Below are positions 55,484 to 64,000 of a stretch of 64,000 nucleotides of DNA, one piece after another (the first letter of the stretch is position 1; each line of letters begins with the position of its first letter). The notes beneath the pieces are model-generated. The model saw nothing but the letters and a program-made list of their open reading frames with translations. It was not told where the DNA came from and did not search any database. This stretch comes from Niveibacterium sp. SC-1 (GTDB lineage: Bacteria; Pseudomonadota; Gammaproteobacteria; Burkholderiales; Rhodocyclaceae). The DNA is taken from positions 744,001 through 808,000 of the forward strand of contig NZ_CP151275.1 of the NCBI RefSeq assembly GCF_038235435.1, in the 5' to 3' direction. The position numbers and the translations under genes are program-made.

Positions 55484-56956
55484 ATGAGCCGCGAAGTACT
55501 GCAGCTTGTCGATGCGCTGGCGCGCGAAAAGAACGTGGCGCGCGAGATCGTCTTCCAGTCACTGGAGACGGCGTTGGCATCCGCAACCAAGAAGCGTATC
55601 CATGACGACGCGGACGTGCGTGTGTCCATCGATCGCGAAACCGGCGAGCACGAAGCTTTCCGCCGCTGGGTGGTGATGCTGGATGCCGAGGTCACCAACG
55701 ACGAAGGCGAAATCGGCCTGATCGACGCGCGCGACCAGTTTCCCGACATCCAGGTTGGCGAATACGTCGAGGAACCGCTGGAGCCGATCGACTTCGGTCG
55801 AATCGGCGCGCAGGCCGCCAAGCAGGTGATCCTGCAACGCATCCGCGACGCCGAGCGCGAGCAGATCCTCAACGATTTCCTTGAGCGCAAGGAGTTCCTG
55901 GTCACCGGCAACATCAAGCGCATGGAACGCGGCAACGCCGTCGTCGAAGTGGGCCGTCTCGAAGCCGTGCTGCCCAAGGACCAGATGGTCCCGAAGGAAA
56001 ACCTGCGTGTCGGCGACCGCGTGCGGGCTTACCTGCTGCGCATCGATCGTGGTGCCCGCGGCCCGCAACTGATCCTGTCGCGCACCGCGCCCGAATTCGT
56101 CATCAAGCTCTTCGAACTCGAAGTGCCGGAAATGGAAGACGGGCTGCTGGAAATCAAGGCCTGCGCCCGTGATCCGGGGCTGCGTTCCAAGATCGCCGTC
56201 AAGGCCAACGATCCGCGCATCGACCCGATCGGTACCTGCGTGGGCTTGCGTGGCTCGCGTGTGACCGCCGTACGCAACGAGCTGGGGGGCGAGAACATCG
56301 ACATCGTGCTGTGGTCGTCCGACCCCGCCGAGTTCGTGATCAAGGCGCTGGCGCCGGCCGAGGTTTCCTCGATCGTTGTGGACGAAGAAGCGCACGCGAT
56401 GGACGTGGTGGTCGACGAGAGCAATCTTGCGATCGCGATCGGTCGTGGCGGTCAGAACGTGAAGCTCGCTTCCGAGCTTACCGCCTGGCAGATCAACCTG
56501 ATGACGCTTGAAGAGAGCGCGCAGAAGTCCGGCGAGGAACAGGGCCGGTTGCGCTCGCTGTTCACCGCCAAGCTGGACGTGGACGAGGAAGTCGCTGACA
56601 TCCTCATCGAGGAAGGTTTTACCTCCCTTGAGGAAATCGCCTACGTGCCGCTGGCCGAAATGCTGGAAATCGAAGCCTTCGACGAGGAAACGGTCAACGA
56701 GCTGCGCACCCGCGCACGCAACGTGTTGCTGACCGAGGCCATCGTCAGTGAAGAGGCCCTCGAGCAGACTGACGAAGGTCTGCTCGCCCTCGAAGGCATG
56801 GACAAGCCACTCGCCGCCAAATTGGCGCGAGCTGGCGTTAAGACCCGCGACGACCTCGCCGACCTTGCCGTCGATGAGCTGACCGAGATCGCGGAAATCG
56901 ACGCAGTGCGTGCGACTGACTTGATTACCAAAGCGCGAGCGCACTGGTTCGAGTAA
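55484..56956 (+). CDS. nusA: Transcription termination/antitermination factor NusA
   Basis: A 490-residue protein with the N-terminal RNA-polymerase-binding domain, S1 domain ([15 protein letters not shown]), KH1/KH2 ([35 protein letters not shown]) and two C-terminal acidic repeats ([40 protein letters not shown]). Domain set and length match E. coli NusA (495). Confidence 0.97.
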   Translation: MSREVLQLVDALAREKNVAREIVFQSLETALASATKKRIHDDADVRVSIDRETGEHEAFRRWVVMLDAEVTNDEGEIGLIDARDQFPDIQVGEYVEEPLEPIDFGRIGAQAAKQVILQRIRDAEREQILNDFLERKEFLVTGNIKRMERGNAVVEVGRLEAVLPKDQMVPKENLRVGDRVRAYLLRIDRGARGPQLILSRTAPEFVIKLFELEVPEMEDGLLEIKACARDPGLRSKIAVKANDPRIDPIGTCVGLRGSRVTAVRNELGGENIDIVLWSSDPAEFVIKALAPAEVSSIVVDEEAHAMDVVVDESNLAIAIGRGGQNVKLASELTAWQINLMTLEESAQKSGEEQGRLRSLFTAKLDVDEEVADILIEEGFTSLEEIAYVPLAEMLEIEAFDEETVNELRTRARNVLLTEAIVSEEALEQTDEGLLALEGMDKPLAAKLARAGVKTRDDLADLAVDELTEIAEIDAVRATDLITKARAHWFE

Positions 56957-56975
56957 GACGGGAGGTTTCATCGGT

Positions 56976-59774
56976 ATGGCAGAAATGAGTGTGGCGCAGT
57001 TCGCCACCGAACTGAGGATGCCCGCATCCGTCCTGCTCGAACAACTGCAGAAGGCCGGCGTGGCCAAGGGCAACGAGAGCGATCCCCTGAGCGAGGCGGA
57101 CAAATCGCGCTTGCTCGAATACCTGCGCCGTTCTCATGGCGAGACGGCGCCCAAGGCCAAGATCACTCTGACGCGAAAGCAGACTTCCGAGATCAAGGCT
57201 GCGGATTCGTCCGGCAAGGCCCGTACCATCCAGGTCGAAGTGCGCAAGAAGCGCGTGTTCGTCAAACGTGATCCGTCCGAGCTGGCGGCTGACGTTGCGG
57301 GCGAGCATGAGGAGTCGGCCGAGCTTTCACTCGACGCATCCGCACCGCACGTGGTTGAACCCGAGATCGAAGCACCGGTCGAGATCGAAGCGGAAGTGTT
57401 TGCGGCGCCCGAGCCGGAACCCACGCCTGAGCCCGAACCGGAACCTGAGCCCGAACCTCAGCCGGAGCCCGAGCCGGTGGTCGCTGAAACGGCGGTAGAG
57501 GCTGTGGCCGAGGCTGACGCCGTGGAAAGCGCTGAAGCCCCCGCGGCCCCGCGCTCCATCCACGACATGCTGAGCCCGGAGGAGCGCGCCGCACGTGAGC
57601 GTGAGGCACGCCGCTCGTCCGAACTCGCTCGCATCCAGGCCGAAGAGCTGCGCGCCAAGCAGGCGCGGGACGCCAAGCGCAAGGCCGAGGAAGAGGCTGC
57701 GCGGACTCGTGCGGCCGAAAAGGCCAAGGAAGAAGCCGAAGCTGCCGCCCGCCAGGCCGCTGCACCTGCTGCAGGCAAGACCGGCACGTTGCACAAGCCG
57801 GTCAAGGCCGATTCGGGTGAAAAGAAACCCGCGGCCAAGAAGAACGAACGTCCGGCCGCGACGCAGGACGACGCCAGCAAGCGTCGCCAGATCAAGACCC
57901 GTGGCGACACGGGTGGCGGCGCGGCCGGTTGGCGTGGTGCGCGTGGCGGTGGCCGTCAGGGCGGTCGCGATTCGCGTCAGCAGGATTCGACGTCTTTCCA
58001 GGCGCCCTCCGAGCCGATCGTGCGCGAAGTCCATGTGGCCGAGACCATCTCGGTGGCCGATCTCGCTCACAAGATGGCGGTGAAGGCGACCGAAGTCATC
58101 AAGGTCATGATGAAGATGGGTTCGATGGTCACCATCAACCAGATCCTCGATCAGGACACCGCGATGATCGTGGTCGAGGAGATGGGCCACAAGGCGCTGG
58201 CGGCCAAGCTGGATGATCCGGAAGCCTTCCTCGATGATGACGCCGAGCACAAGGACGTCGTGGAAGAGCCGCGCGCCCCGGTGGTAACCGTGATGGGCCA
58301 CGTCGACCACGGCAAGACCTCGCTGCTCGACCATATCCGTCGCGCCAAAGTGGCCGCGGGCGAAGCCGGCGGCATCACCCAGCATATCGGCGCGTATCAC
58401 GTCGAAACCGACCGCGGTATGGTGACCTTCCTGGACACCCCGGGTCACGAGGCCTTCACGGCCATGCGTGCCCGTGGCGCCAAGGCCACCGACATCGTGA
58501 TTCTGGTGGTAGCGGCCGACGACGGCGTGATGCCCCAGACCAAGGAAGCCATCCACCACGCCAAGGCGGCGGGCGTGCCCATCGTCGTGGCGGTGAACAA
58601 GATGGACAAGCAGGACGCCAACCCCGAGCGCGTCAAGCAAGAGCTCGTGGCCGAAGGCGTTGTGCCGGAAGAGTACGGTGGTGAGTCGCCCTTCGTGCCG
58701 GTTTCTGCGAAGACCGGCATGGGCATCGATGAGCTGCTTGAAAACGTGTTGCTGCAGGCGGAAGTACTGGAGCTGCACGCCCCGATCGACGCGCCTGCCA
58801 AGGGCCTGATCATCGAAGCACGCCTCGACAAGGGACGTGGTCCGGTGGCAACCATGCTCGTCCAGAGCGGGACGCTGCGTCGCGGCGACACGCTGCTGGC
58901 GGGTGCGACCTACGGCAAGATCCGCGCGATGCTCGACGAGAACGGCAAGCAGATCAACGAAGCCGGTCCCTCGATCCCGGTCGAGATTCTGGGCCTGTCC
59001 GACGTGCCCGCCGCGGGCGACGATGTCATGGCCCTGGCCGACGAGCGCAAGGCGCGCGAAATCGCGTTGTTCCGCCAAGGCAAGTTCCGCGACGTGAAGC
59101 TCGCCAAGCAACAGGCGGCCAAGCTCGAGAACGTGTTCGAGCAGATGAAGGACGGCGAGGTCAAGACGCTGCCCCTCATCATCAAGGCCGACGTGCAGGG
59201 TTCGCAGGAAGCGCTGGTTCATGCGCTGTCCAAGCTCTCGACCGACGAAGTGCGGGTGCAGGTCATCCACGCTGCGGTGGGCGCGATCTCGGAGTCCGAC
59301 GTCAACCTCGCACAGGCTTCGAAGGCGGTTGTCATCGGCTTCAATACCCGTGCCGATGCCAACGCCCGTCGCGCTGCCGAGAACTTCGAAGTCGACCTGC
59401 GCTACTACAACATCATCTACGACGCTGTGGATGAGGTGAAGCAGGCGCTGTCCGGCATGCTCGCGCCGGAGAAGCGCGAGAACGTTATCGGTATGGTCGA
59501 GATCCGTCAGGTGTTCACCATCTCCAAGGTTGGTGCGGTCGCAGGCTGTTACGTACTGGAAGGTGTGGTGCGTCGCAACTCGCAGGTCCGCGTGCTGCGC
59601 GAGAACGTGGTGATCCATCAGGGCGAACTCGAATCGCTCAAGCGCTTCAAGGATGACGTCAAGGAAGTGAAGTCCAACTTCGAATGCGGTCTGCAGATCC
59701 GCAACTTCAACGACATCAAGGAAGGCGACCAACTGGAAGTCTTCGAAATCCAGGAGGTTGCGCGTACGCTCTGA
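56976..59774 (+). CDS. infB: Translation initiation factor IF-2
   Basis: A 932-residue GTPase. The N-terminal IF2-N domain is followed by a long linker with a Pro-Glu repeat ([17 protein letters not shown], about residues 145-165), an Ala/Lys/Glu-rich helical stretch and an Arg/Gly segment. A second IF2-N-like part precedes the G domain with G1 GHVDHGKT at 441-448, DTPGHEAF and NKMD. The C-terminal domains are complete. It positions fMet-tRNA on the 30S subunit. Confidence 0.97.
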   Translation: MAEMSVAQFATELRMPASVLLEQLQKAGVAKGNESDPLSEADKSRLLEYLRRSHGETAPKAKITLTRKQTSEIKAADSSGKARTIQVEVRKKRVFVKRDPSELAADVAGEHEESAELSLDASAPHVVEPEIEAPVEIEAEVFAAPEPEPTPEPEPEPEPEPQPEPEPVVAETAVEAVAEADAVESAEAPAAPRSIHDMLSPEERAAREREARRSSELARIQAEELRAKQARDAKRKAEEEAARTRAAEKAKEEAEAAARQAAAPAAGKTGTLHKPVKADSGEKKPAAKKNERPAATQDDASKRRQIKTRGDTGGGAAGWRGARGGGRQGGRDSRQQDSTSFQAPSEPIVREVHVAETISVADLAHKMAVKATEVIKVMMKMGSMVTINQILDQDTAMIVVEEMGHKALAAKLDDPEAFLDDDAEHKDVVEEPRAPVVTVMGHVDHGKTSLLDHIRRAKVAAGEAGGITQHIGAYHVETDRGMVTFLDTPGHEAFTAMRARGAKATDIVILVVAADDGVMPQTKEAIHHAKAAGVPIVVAVNKMDKQDANPERVKQELVAEGVVPEEYGGESPFVPVSAKTGMGIDELLENVLLQAEVLELHAPIDAPAKGLIIEARLDKGRGPVATMLVQSGTLRRGDTLLAGATYGKIRAMLDENGKQINEAGPSIPVEILGLSDVPAAGDDVMALADERKAREIALFRQGKFRDVKLAKQQAAKLENVFEQMKDGEVKTLPLIIKADVQGSQEALVHALSKLSTDEVRVQVIHAAVGAISESDVNLAQASKAVVIGFNTRADANARRAAENFEVDLRYYNIIYDAVDEVKQALSGMLAPEKRENVIGMVEIRQVFTISKVGAVAGCYVLEGVVRRNSQVRVLRENVVIHQGELESLKRFKDDVKEVKSNFECGLQIRNFNDIKEGDQLEVFEIQEVARTL

Positions 59775-59794
59775 TCGGGCGTGTTGCGCTGATC

Positions 59795-59820
59795 AACGGG
59801 CCCCTCGCGGGGCCCGTTTT
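59795..59820 (+). terminator. Intrinsic terminator between infB and rbfA
   Basis: AACGGGCCCC (59795-59804) pairs with GGGGCCCGTT (59809-59818) around TCGC and is followed by TT. It may reduce, not abolish, transcription into rbfA. Confidence 0.85.
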
Positions 59821-59855
59821 GTTTGCGGCCCGGCATCCCGGGCAGGAGAAGTGAA

Positions 59856-60260
59856 ATGGCCAAAACCTATTCGCGCGGCGACCGCGTCGCGGAACAGATC
59901 CGGCGAGAGCTGGCGGAGTTGCTCCGCATGGAGGTCAAGGATCCGCGTGTCGGCTTCGTGACCCTGACCCAGATCGAGTTGAGCCCCGACTACGCGCACG
60001 CCAAGGTGTACTTCACGACCCTGCAGGGCGAGCAAGTCGTCCCCGAGCTTGCGCAAGGCCTCAAGCGGGCGAGTGGTTTCCTGCGCCGGGAACTCGGCCG
60101 TCGCATCCGTGTGCACACAATCCCTGAGCTGCACTGGGTTTACGACCACTCGATCGAACGCGGCGCGCAACTGTCTGCGTTGATCGATGAGGCGGTGCGC
60201 AGCGACTCCGACTTCTCCGAGGACGCTGAGGACGCCAAGGGCGATGAGCGCGAGGATTGA
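59856..60260 (+). CDS. rbfA: 30S ribosome-binding factor A
   Basis: A 134-residue KH-like protein: [40 protein letters not shown] and [20 protein letters not shown] are the RbfA landmarks. It binds the 16S rRNA during late 30S maturation. GCAGGAG precedes the ATG. Overlaps truB by 17 bases. Confidence 0.96.
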   Translation: MAKTYSRGDRVAEQIRRELAELLRMEVKDPRVGFVTLTQIELSPDYAHAKVYFTTLQGEQVVPELAQGLKRASGFLRRELGRRIRVHTIPELHWVYDHSIERGAQLSALIDEAVRSDSDFSEDAEDAKGDERED

Positions 60261-61152
60261 ACGTCCGCCGCGCCAGCGCGTGGACGGCGTGGTCCTGCTC
60301 GACAAGCCCAGCGGCCTGAGTTCGAACACGGCCCTGCAGAAGGTTCGCCGGCTGTACAACGCGGCCAAGGGCGGACACACCGGTACGCTCGATCCTTTGG
60401 CGAGCGGGCTGCTGCCGCTCTGCCTGGGCGAGGCGACCAAGTTCAGCCAGATGCTCCTCGATGCCGACAAGGCGTACGTCGCGCGCGTTCGTCTTGGGGA
60501 AACGACGGACACCGGCGACGCAGAGGGGGAAATCCTCCAGAGTCGCCCGGTCTCAGTCGACCTAGCGCAGATCCAGGCTGCGCTGCCGGGCTTCTCCGGC
60601 GAGATCACCCAGATCCCGCCGATGTACTCGGCGCTCAAGCGCGACGGCAAGCCGCTCTACGAATACGCGCGCGCGGGCGTCACTCTGGAACGCGCGCCGC
60701 GTCAGGTGCGCGTTCATGAGCTTTCCGCGGACAACTTCGACGGTCGCGACTTCGACCTGAGTGTTGCCTGCAGCAAGGGCACCTACATCCGTACCTTGGC
60801 CGAGGACATCGGTGAGGCCTTGGGTTGCGGCGCGCACCTCGTCGCCTTGCGACGCACACGCATCGGCGGTTTCCATATCGACGCCGCCGTATCACTGGCA
60901 GCGCTCGATGACCCGCATGCGCGTGCCGCGGCGCTTGCGCCAGCGGATTTGCTCGCGGGCGGACTGCCTATCGTTGAGCTCGATGCGGTTTTGGCCGGCG
61001 CATTTACGCACGGACAGGCCGTGCGGCCGCAGGCCGCAGGTGAAGGGCTGGCGCGGGTCTTCGCCGCAGGCGCCTTCCTCGGGCTGGGGCGCCGGGAGGC
61101 GGATGGCCGTCTCCTGCCGCACCGGCTAGTGGCCTTTACCTCAGGTGCTTGA
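60244..61152 (+). CDS. truB: tRNA pseudouridine(55) synthase
   Basis: A 302-residue enzyme with [20 protein letters not shown] and the catalytic aspartate in [15 protein letters not shown], then the C-terminal PUA-like domain. It makes pseudouridine 55 in the tRNA T-loop. Its stop codon lies inside the -35 region of the rpsO promoter. Confidence 0.97.
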   Translation: MSARIERPPRQRVDGVVLLDKPSGLSSNTALQKVRRLYNAAKGGHTGTLDPLASGLLPLCLGEATKFSQMLLDADKAYVARVRLGETTDTGDAEGEILQSRPVSVDLAQIQAALPGFSGEITQIPPMYSALKRDGKPLYEYARAGVTLERAPRQVRVHELSADNFDGRDFDLSVACSKGTYIRTLAEDIGEALGCGAHLVALRRTRIGGFHIDAAVSLAALDDPHARAAALAPADLLAGGLPIVELDAVLAGAFTHGQAVRPQAAGEGLARVFAAGAFLGLGRREADGRLLPHRLVAFTSGA

Positions 61153-61177
61153 TGCAATTGAGAAAAGCCCGCATAAT
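61149..61177 (+). promoter_or_regulatory. Promoter of rpsO
   Basis: -35 TTGATG (61149-61154), 17-base spacer, -10 CATAAT (61172-61177), 37 bases before the rpsO start. Close to the sigma-70 consensus with ideal spacing. Confidence 0.7.
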
Positions 61178-61213
61178 GCTGGGCTCACTGAAAGTCAAAT
61201 ACTGGATATAGAG

Positions 61214-61483
61214 ATGGCTATCGCTAACGAACAAAAGGCGCAAATTGTCGCCGACTTCCAGCGCGCCAAGGGCGACACCGGCTCGCCGGAAGTTCAGATC
61301 GCGCTGCTGACGGCGCGCATCAACGACCTCACCGGTCACTTCAAGGCTCACGGCAAGGATCACCATTCGCGCCGCGGCCTGCTCAAGATGGTCAGCCAGC
61401 GCCGCAAGCTGCTCGACTACCTGAAGGGCAAGGAAGTGGATCGCTACCGCAGCGTCATCGAACGTCTCGGCCTGCGCAAGTAA
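61214..61483 (+). CDS. rpsO: 30S ribosomal protein S15
   Basis: An 89-residue protein of exactly the usual length. [20 protein letters not shown] and [20 protein letters not shown] (each a conserved S15 helix) are present. It binds 16S rRNA early in assembly. Placed before pnp as in most proteobacteria. Confidence 0.98.
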   Translation: MAIANEQKAQIVADFQRAKGDTGSPEVQIALLTARINDLTGHFKAHGKDHHSRRGLLKMVSQRRKLLDYLKGKEVDRYRSVIERLGLRK

Positions 61484-61550
61484 TCCACCTCATGCAGCCC
61501 ACCGCTCCGCAGCGTCGCCTCAGGCGGCGCGCATCGGCGGGCTGATTCGA

Positions 61551-61585
61551 TGCCGGCACCGGCCCTTCGGCCGCGCCGGCATTGT
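61551..61585 (+). terminator. Hairpin after rpsO
   Basis: TGCCGGC and GGCC (61551-61564) pair with GGCC and GCCGGCA (61569-61581) around CTTC with a small internal loop, followed by TTGTT. A weak terminator or RNA processing site between rpsO and pnp, where E. coli has an RNase III site. Confidence 0.4.
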
Positions 61586-61682
61586 TCCATCTAAGCGCTG
61601 TTCCGCCTCGTCCGCCATGGATCGCCTCACGCGCGACCGCGCGGATGGACCGCGTTAACGGCTGTCAGAAAGGAATTCCGCC

Positions 61683-63797
61683 TTGCCTACCGCCATCAAG
61701 AAAAGCTTTGCCTACGGCAATCAAACGGTCACGCTGGAAACCGGCGAGATCGCCCGCCAGGCGCACGGCGCCGTAGTCATCACGGTTGATGACACCGTCG
61801 TGCTGGCGACCGTGGTCGCCGCCAAGAACCCGAAGCCCGGTCAGGACTTCTTCCCGCTCACCTGCGATTACATGGAGAAGTTCTACGCCGCGGGCCGTAT
61901 CCCCGGCGGCTTCTTCAAGCGTGAAGGCCGACCGACCGAGAAGGAAACGCTCACGTCGCGCCTGATCGATCGCCCGATCCGCCCGCTGTTCCCCGAAGGT
62001 TTCTACAACGAAGTCCAGGTCGTCGCGACCGTGCTTTCGCAGAATCCGGAAGTGGATGCCGACATCCCGGCAATGATCGCGGCCTCCGCCGCGCTCGCGA
62101 TCTCTGGCGTGCCTTTCAGTGGCCCGATCGGCGCCTGCCGCGTGGGTTACGCGGACGGCCAGTACATCCTCAACCCGACCGTTACCGAGCTCAAGACCAG
62201 CCAGTTGAACCTGGTGGTCGCCGGTACCGAAGCGGGCGTGATGATGGTCGAGTCCGAAGCCAATGAGCTGTCCGAAGAAGTGATGCTCGGCGCCGTGGTC
62301 TTCGGTCACCAGCAGATGCAAGCCGCCATCCAGGCCATCAATGAACTGGCCGACGAAGCCGGCAAGCCGGAATGGGATTGGAAGGCGCCCCCGGCCGATG
62401 AGGCCCTGCGTGCCCGTGTGGAAGAGCTCGCCTTCGCTGGCCTGAACGAAGCCTTCGGCATCACCGCCAAGCAGCAGCGCAGCAACCGCATCAAGGAAGT
62501 GACCGCCGCGACGATCGCTGCGTTGGTGACTGGCGAAGAAGGTTCGCCCACCGACGCCGAGATCAAGGACATCCTCTTCACGATCGAATCGCGCATCGTG
62601 CGCAACCGCATCCTGAACGGTGAGCCGCGCATCGACGGCCGCGACACCCGCACCGTGCGCCCGATCGACATCCGTACCGGCGTGCTGCCGCGTACCCACG
62701 GCTCCGCGCTCTTTACCCGCGGTGAGACGCAGGCACTCGTCGTCGCGACGCTGGGCACGGGCCGTGACGAACAGATCATTGACGCGATCGCGGGCGAGTA
62801 CAAAGAGAGCTTCATGCTCCACTACAACTTCCCGCCGTTCTCGACCGGTGAAACCGGTCGCGTGGGAGCGCCCAAGCGCCGCGAAATCGGCCACGGCCGT
62901 CTGGCGAAGCGCGCCCTCGTGGCCGCGCTGCCGGCGCAGAAGGACTTCAGCTACACGATCCGTGTCGTCTCCGAAATCATGGAGTCCAACGGTTCCTCGT
63001 CCATGGCTTCTGTCTGTGGCGGTTCGCTCGCCATGATGGACGCCGGCGTGCCCCTGAAGAACCACGTCGCGGGTATCGCCATGGGCCTGATCAAGGAAGG
63101 CAATCGCTTCGCGGTGCTGACCGACATCCTGGGTGACGAGGACCACCTCGGCGACATGGACTTCAAGGTCGCGGGCACCGAAGACGGCGTGACTGCACTG
63201 CAGATGGACCTGAAGATCGACTCGATCTCCCCGGCCATCATGCAGAAGGCGCTGGATCAGGCGCGCGAAGGCCGCATGCACATCCTTGGCCTGATGAAGG
63301 ACTCGATCGGCGGCCACCGCCACGAGCTCTCCGCCTACGCGCCGCGCATGCTCACGATGAAGATCAATCCGGAGAAGATCCGTGACGTGATCGGCAAGGG
63401 CGGCGCCGTCATCCGCGCGCTGACCGAAGAGACCGGCACCGTGATCGATATCCAGGACGATGGCAGCATCACGATCGCTTCGGTCGACGGCGCCAAGGCC
63501 GAACTGGCCAAGAAGCGCATTGAAGAGATCGCCGCCGAAGTCGAAGTGGGCAAGATCTACGAAGGCCCCGTGCTCAAGATCCTCGAGTTCGGCGCCATCG
63601 TGAACATCATGCCGGGCCGCGACGGCCTGTTGCACGTCTCCCAGATCGCCAACAAGCGCGTGGAAAACGTCTCTGACTACCTCAAGGAAGGTCAGGTCGT
63701 TCGCGTGAAGGTCATCGAGACCGACGAAAAGGGCAAGATCCGTCTGAGCCTGAAGGCGGCTCAGGAGGCCGAGGCTCAGCAGGCACAGCAGCAGTAA
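61683..63797 (+). CDS. pnp: Polyribonucleotide nucleotidyltransferase
   Basis: A 704-residue phosphorolytic 3'-5' exoribonuclease: two RNase PH domains (first ends near residue 220; second begins around [20 protein letters not shown]), a KH domain ([20 protein letters not shown]) and an S1 domain ([20 protein letters not shown]). Full length. It degrades mRNA within the degradosome. The start is TTG, as in E. coli, with AAAGGAA upstream. Confidence 0.97.
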   Translation: MPTAIKKSFAYGNQTVTLETGEIARQAHGAVVITVDDTVVLATVVAAKNPKPGQDFFPLTCDYMEKFYAAGRIPGGFFKREGRPTEKETLTSRLIDRPIRPLFPEGFYNEVQVVATVLSQNPEVDADIPAMIAASAALAISGVPFSGPIGACRVGYADGQYILNPTVTELKTSQLNLVVAGTEAGVMMVESEANELSEEVMLGAVVFGHQQMQAAIQAINELADEAGKPEWDWKAPPADEALRARVEELAFAGLNEAFGITAKQQRSNRIKEVTAATIAALVTGEEGSPTDAEIKDILFTIESRIVRNRILNGEPRIDGRDTRTVRPIDIRTGVLPRTHGSALFTRGETQALVVATLGTGRDEQIIDAIAGEYKESFMLHYNFPPFSTGETGRVGAPKRREIGHGRLAKRALVAALPAQKDFSYTIRVVSEIMESNGSSSMASVCGGSLAMMDAGVPLKNHVAGIAMGLIKEGNRFAVLTDILGDEDHLGDMDFKVAGTEDGVTALQMDLKIDSISPAIMQKALDQAREGRMHILGLMKDSIGGHRHELSAYAPRMLTMKINPEKIRDVIGKGGAVIRALTEETGTVIDIQDDGSITIASVDGAKAELAKKRIEEIAAEVEVGKIYEGPVLKILEFGAIVNIMPGRDGLLHVSQIANKRVENVSDYLKEGQVVRVKVIETDEKGKIRLSLKAAQEAEAQQAQQQ

Positions 63798-63814
63798 GCT
63801 CAGCCTGTCGCAAG

Positions 63815-63842
63815 AAAGCCCGCGGCTCGCCGCGGGCTTTTT
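63815..63842 (+). terminator. Intrinsic terminator after pnp
   Basis: AAAGCCCGCGG (63815-63825) pairs with CCGCGGGCTTT (63830-63840) around CTCG, followed by TT. Strong. Confidence 0.92.
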
Positions 63843-63895
63843 CGTTTACCCCTAATTCGCTACGCTTCGCCGTCGCACGCAGCCGAGTCCGCCAC

Positions 63896-64000
63896 ATGGC
63901 CGAAACCCGCATCCCGTCCAGTCCTGATCCCGTCATCGCAGCGCTCAAACTGCCCCCTCATTCCATCGAGGCGGAGCAGTCGCTCATCGGGGGTCTGCTG
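63896..64000 (+). CDS. dnaB: Replicative DNA helicase DnaB, N-terminal fragment (cut by window edge)
   Basis: The first 35 codons only. LKLPPHSIEAEQSLIGGLL is the highly conserved start of the DnaB N-terminal domain. The ATG at 63896 opens the frame with no stop before the window end. Unwinds DNA at the replication fork. Confidence 0.9.
   Translation, partial: MAETRIPSSPDPVIAALKLPPHSIEAEQSLIGGLL

Noticed and set aside
57405..57480. The Pro-Glu coding repeat in infB as a DNA repeat or CRISPR-like array
   Set aside because: It is in frame inside the IF-2 linker and has irregular short units with no spacers.
57327..59732. An 801-codon open frame opposite infB, and a similar 656-codon frame opposite pnp
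   Set aside because: Both are antisense shadows of certain genes; the translations show no domain pattern.

Overview
The window is high-GC proteobacterial chromosome with dense coding, short gaps and many 4-bp start/stop overlaps. The housekeeping blocks (rimP-nusA-infB-rbfA-truB-rpsO-pnp; trpS-scpA-scpB-rluB; gcvT-gcvH-gcvP behind a tandem glycine riboswitch) and the many LysR regulators point to a betaproteobacterium, perhaps Rhodocyclales-like; the order-level guess is inference. No tRNA, rRNA, CRISPR array, insertion sequence or prophage was recognised.

Layout. 1-7.6 kb: an AraC regulator, a LysR/DJ-1 divergent pair, an adenine deaminase with three small downstream genes (SelW-like, SRPBCC, alpha/beta hydrolase), and a DMT exporter facing a LysR regulator. 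7.8-12.5 kb: an outer-membrane-type protein, the remnant of a LuxR-type regulator, a large lipoprotein and a flavoprotein. 12.7-17.1 kb: a stress-type cluster of small proteins (CsbD, DUF1328, YqjD/ElaB-like, entericidin-like), two response-regulator proteins, a ferritin-like protein and an MscS channel; a 9-bp motif recurs upstream of csbD and of the entericidin gene. 17.1-28.4 kb: redox and detoxification genes with their regulators (AraC-GyrI, LysR/azoreductase/pirin, ohr/ohrR, DUF1993-GST/LysR), FucU and several unknowns. 28.4-38.8 kb: a Sua5-type protein, a LacI-like-sensor/GGDEF fusion, a frameshifted solute-binding gene, a DUF599 protein, a stand-alone papain-like peptidase and a DUF2339-DUF3999 membrane pair.

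38.8-42.2 kb holds the most unusual gene: a 1130-residue protein with two N-terminal membrane helices, a STAND-type P-loop NTPase, a third membrane helix and a long C-terminal helical-repeat region. It has no recognisable partner and is the best candidate for an undescribed sensor or defence protein.

42.5-64 kb is mainly core: the glycine cleavage operon (with a large palindromic element between gcvH and gcvP), an alpha/beta hydrolase, the operon rnm-like/yciO/M50 protease/trpS/scpA/scpB/rluB, then the translation/transcription operon rimP-nusA-infB-rbfA-truB, rpsO, pnp, and the first 35 codons of dnaB at the window edge.
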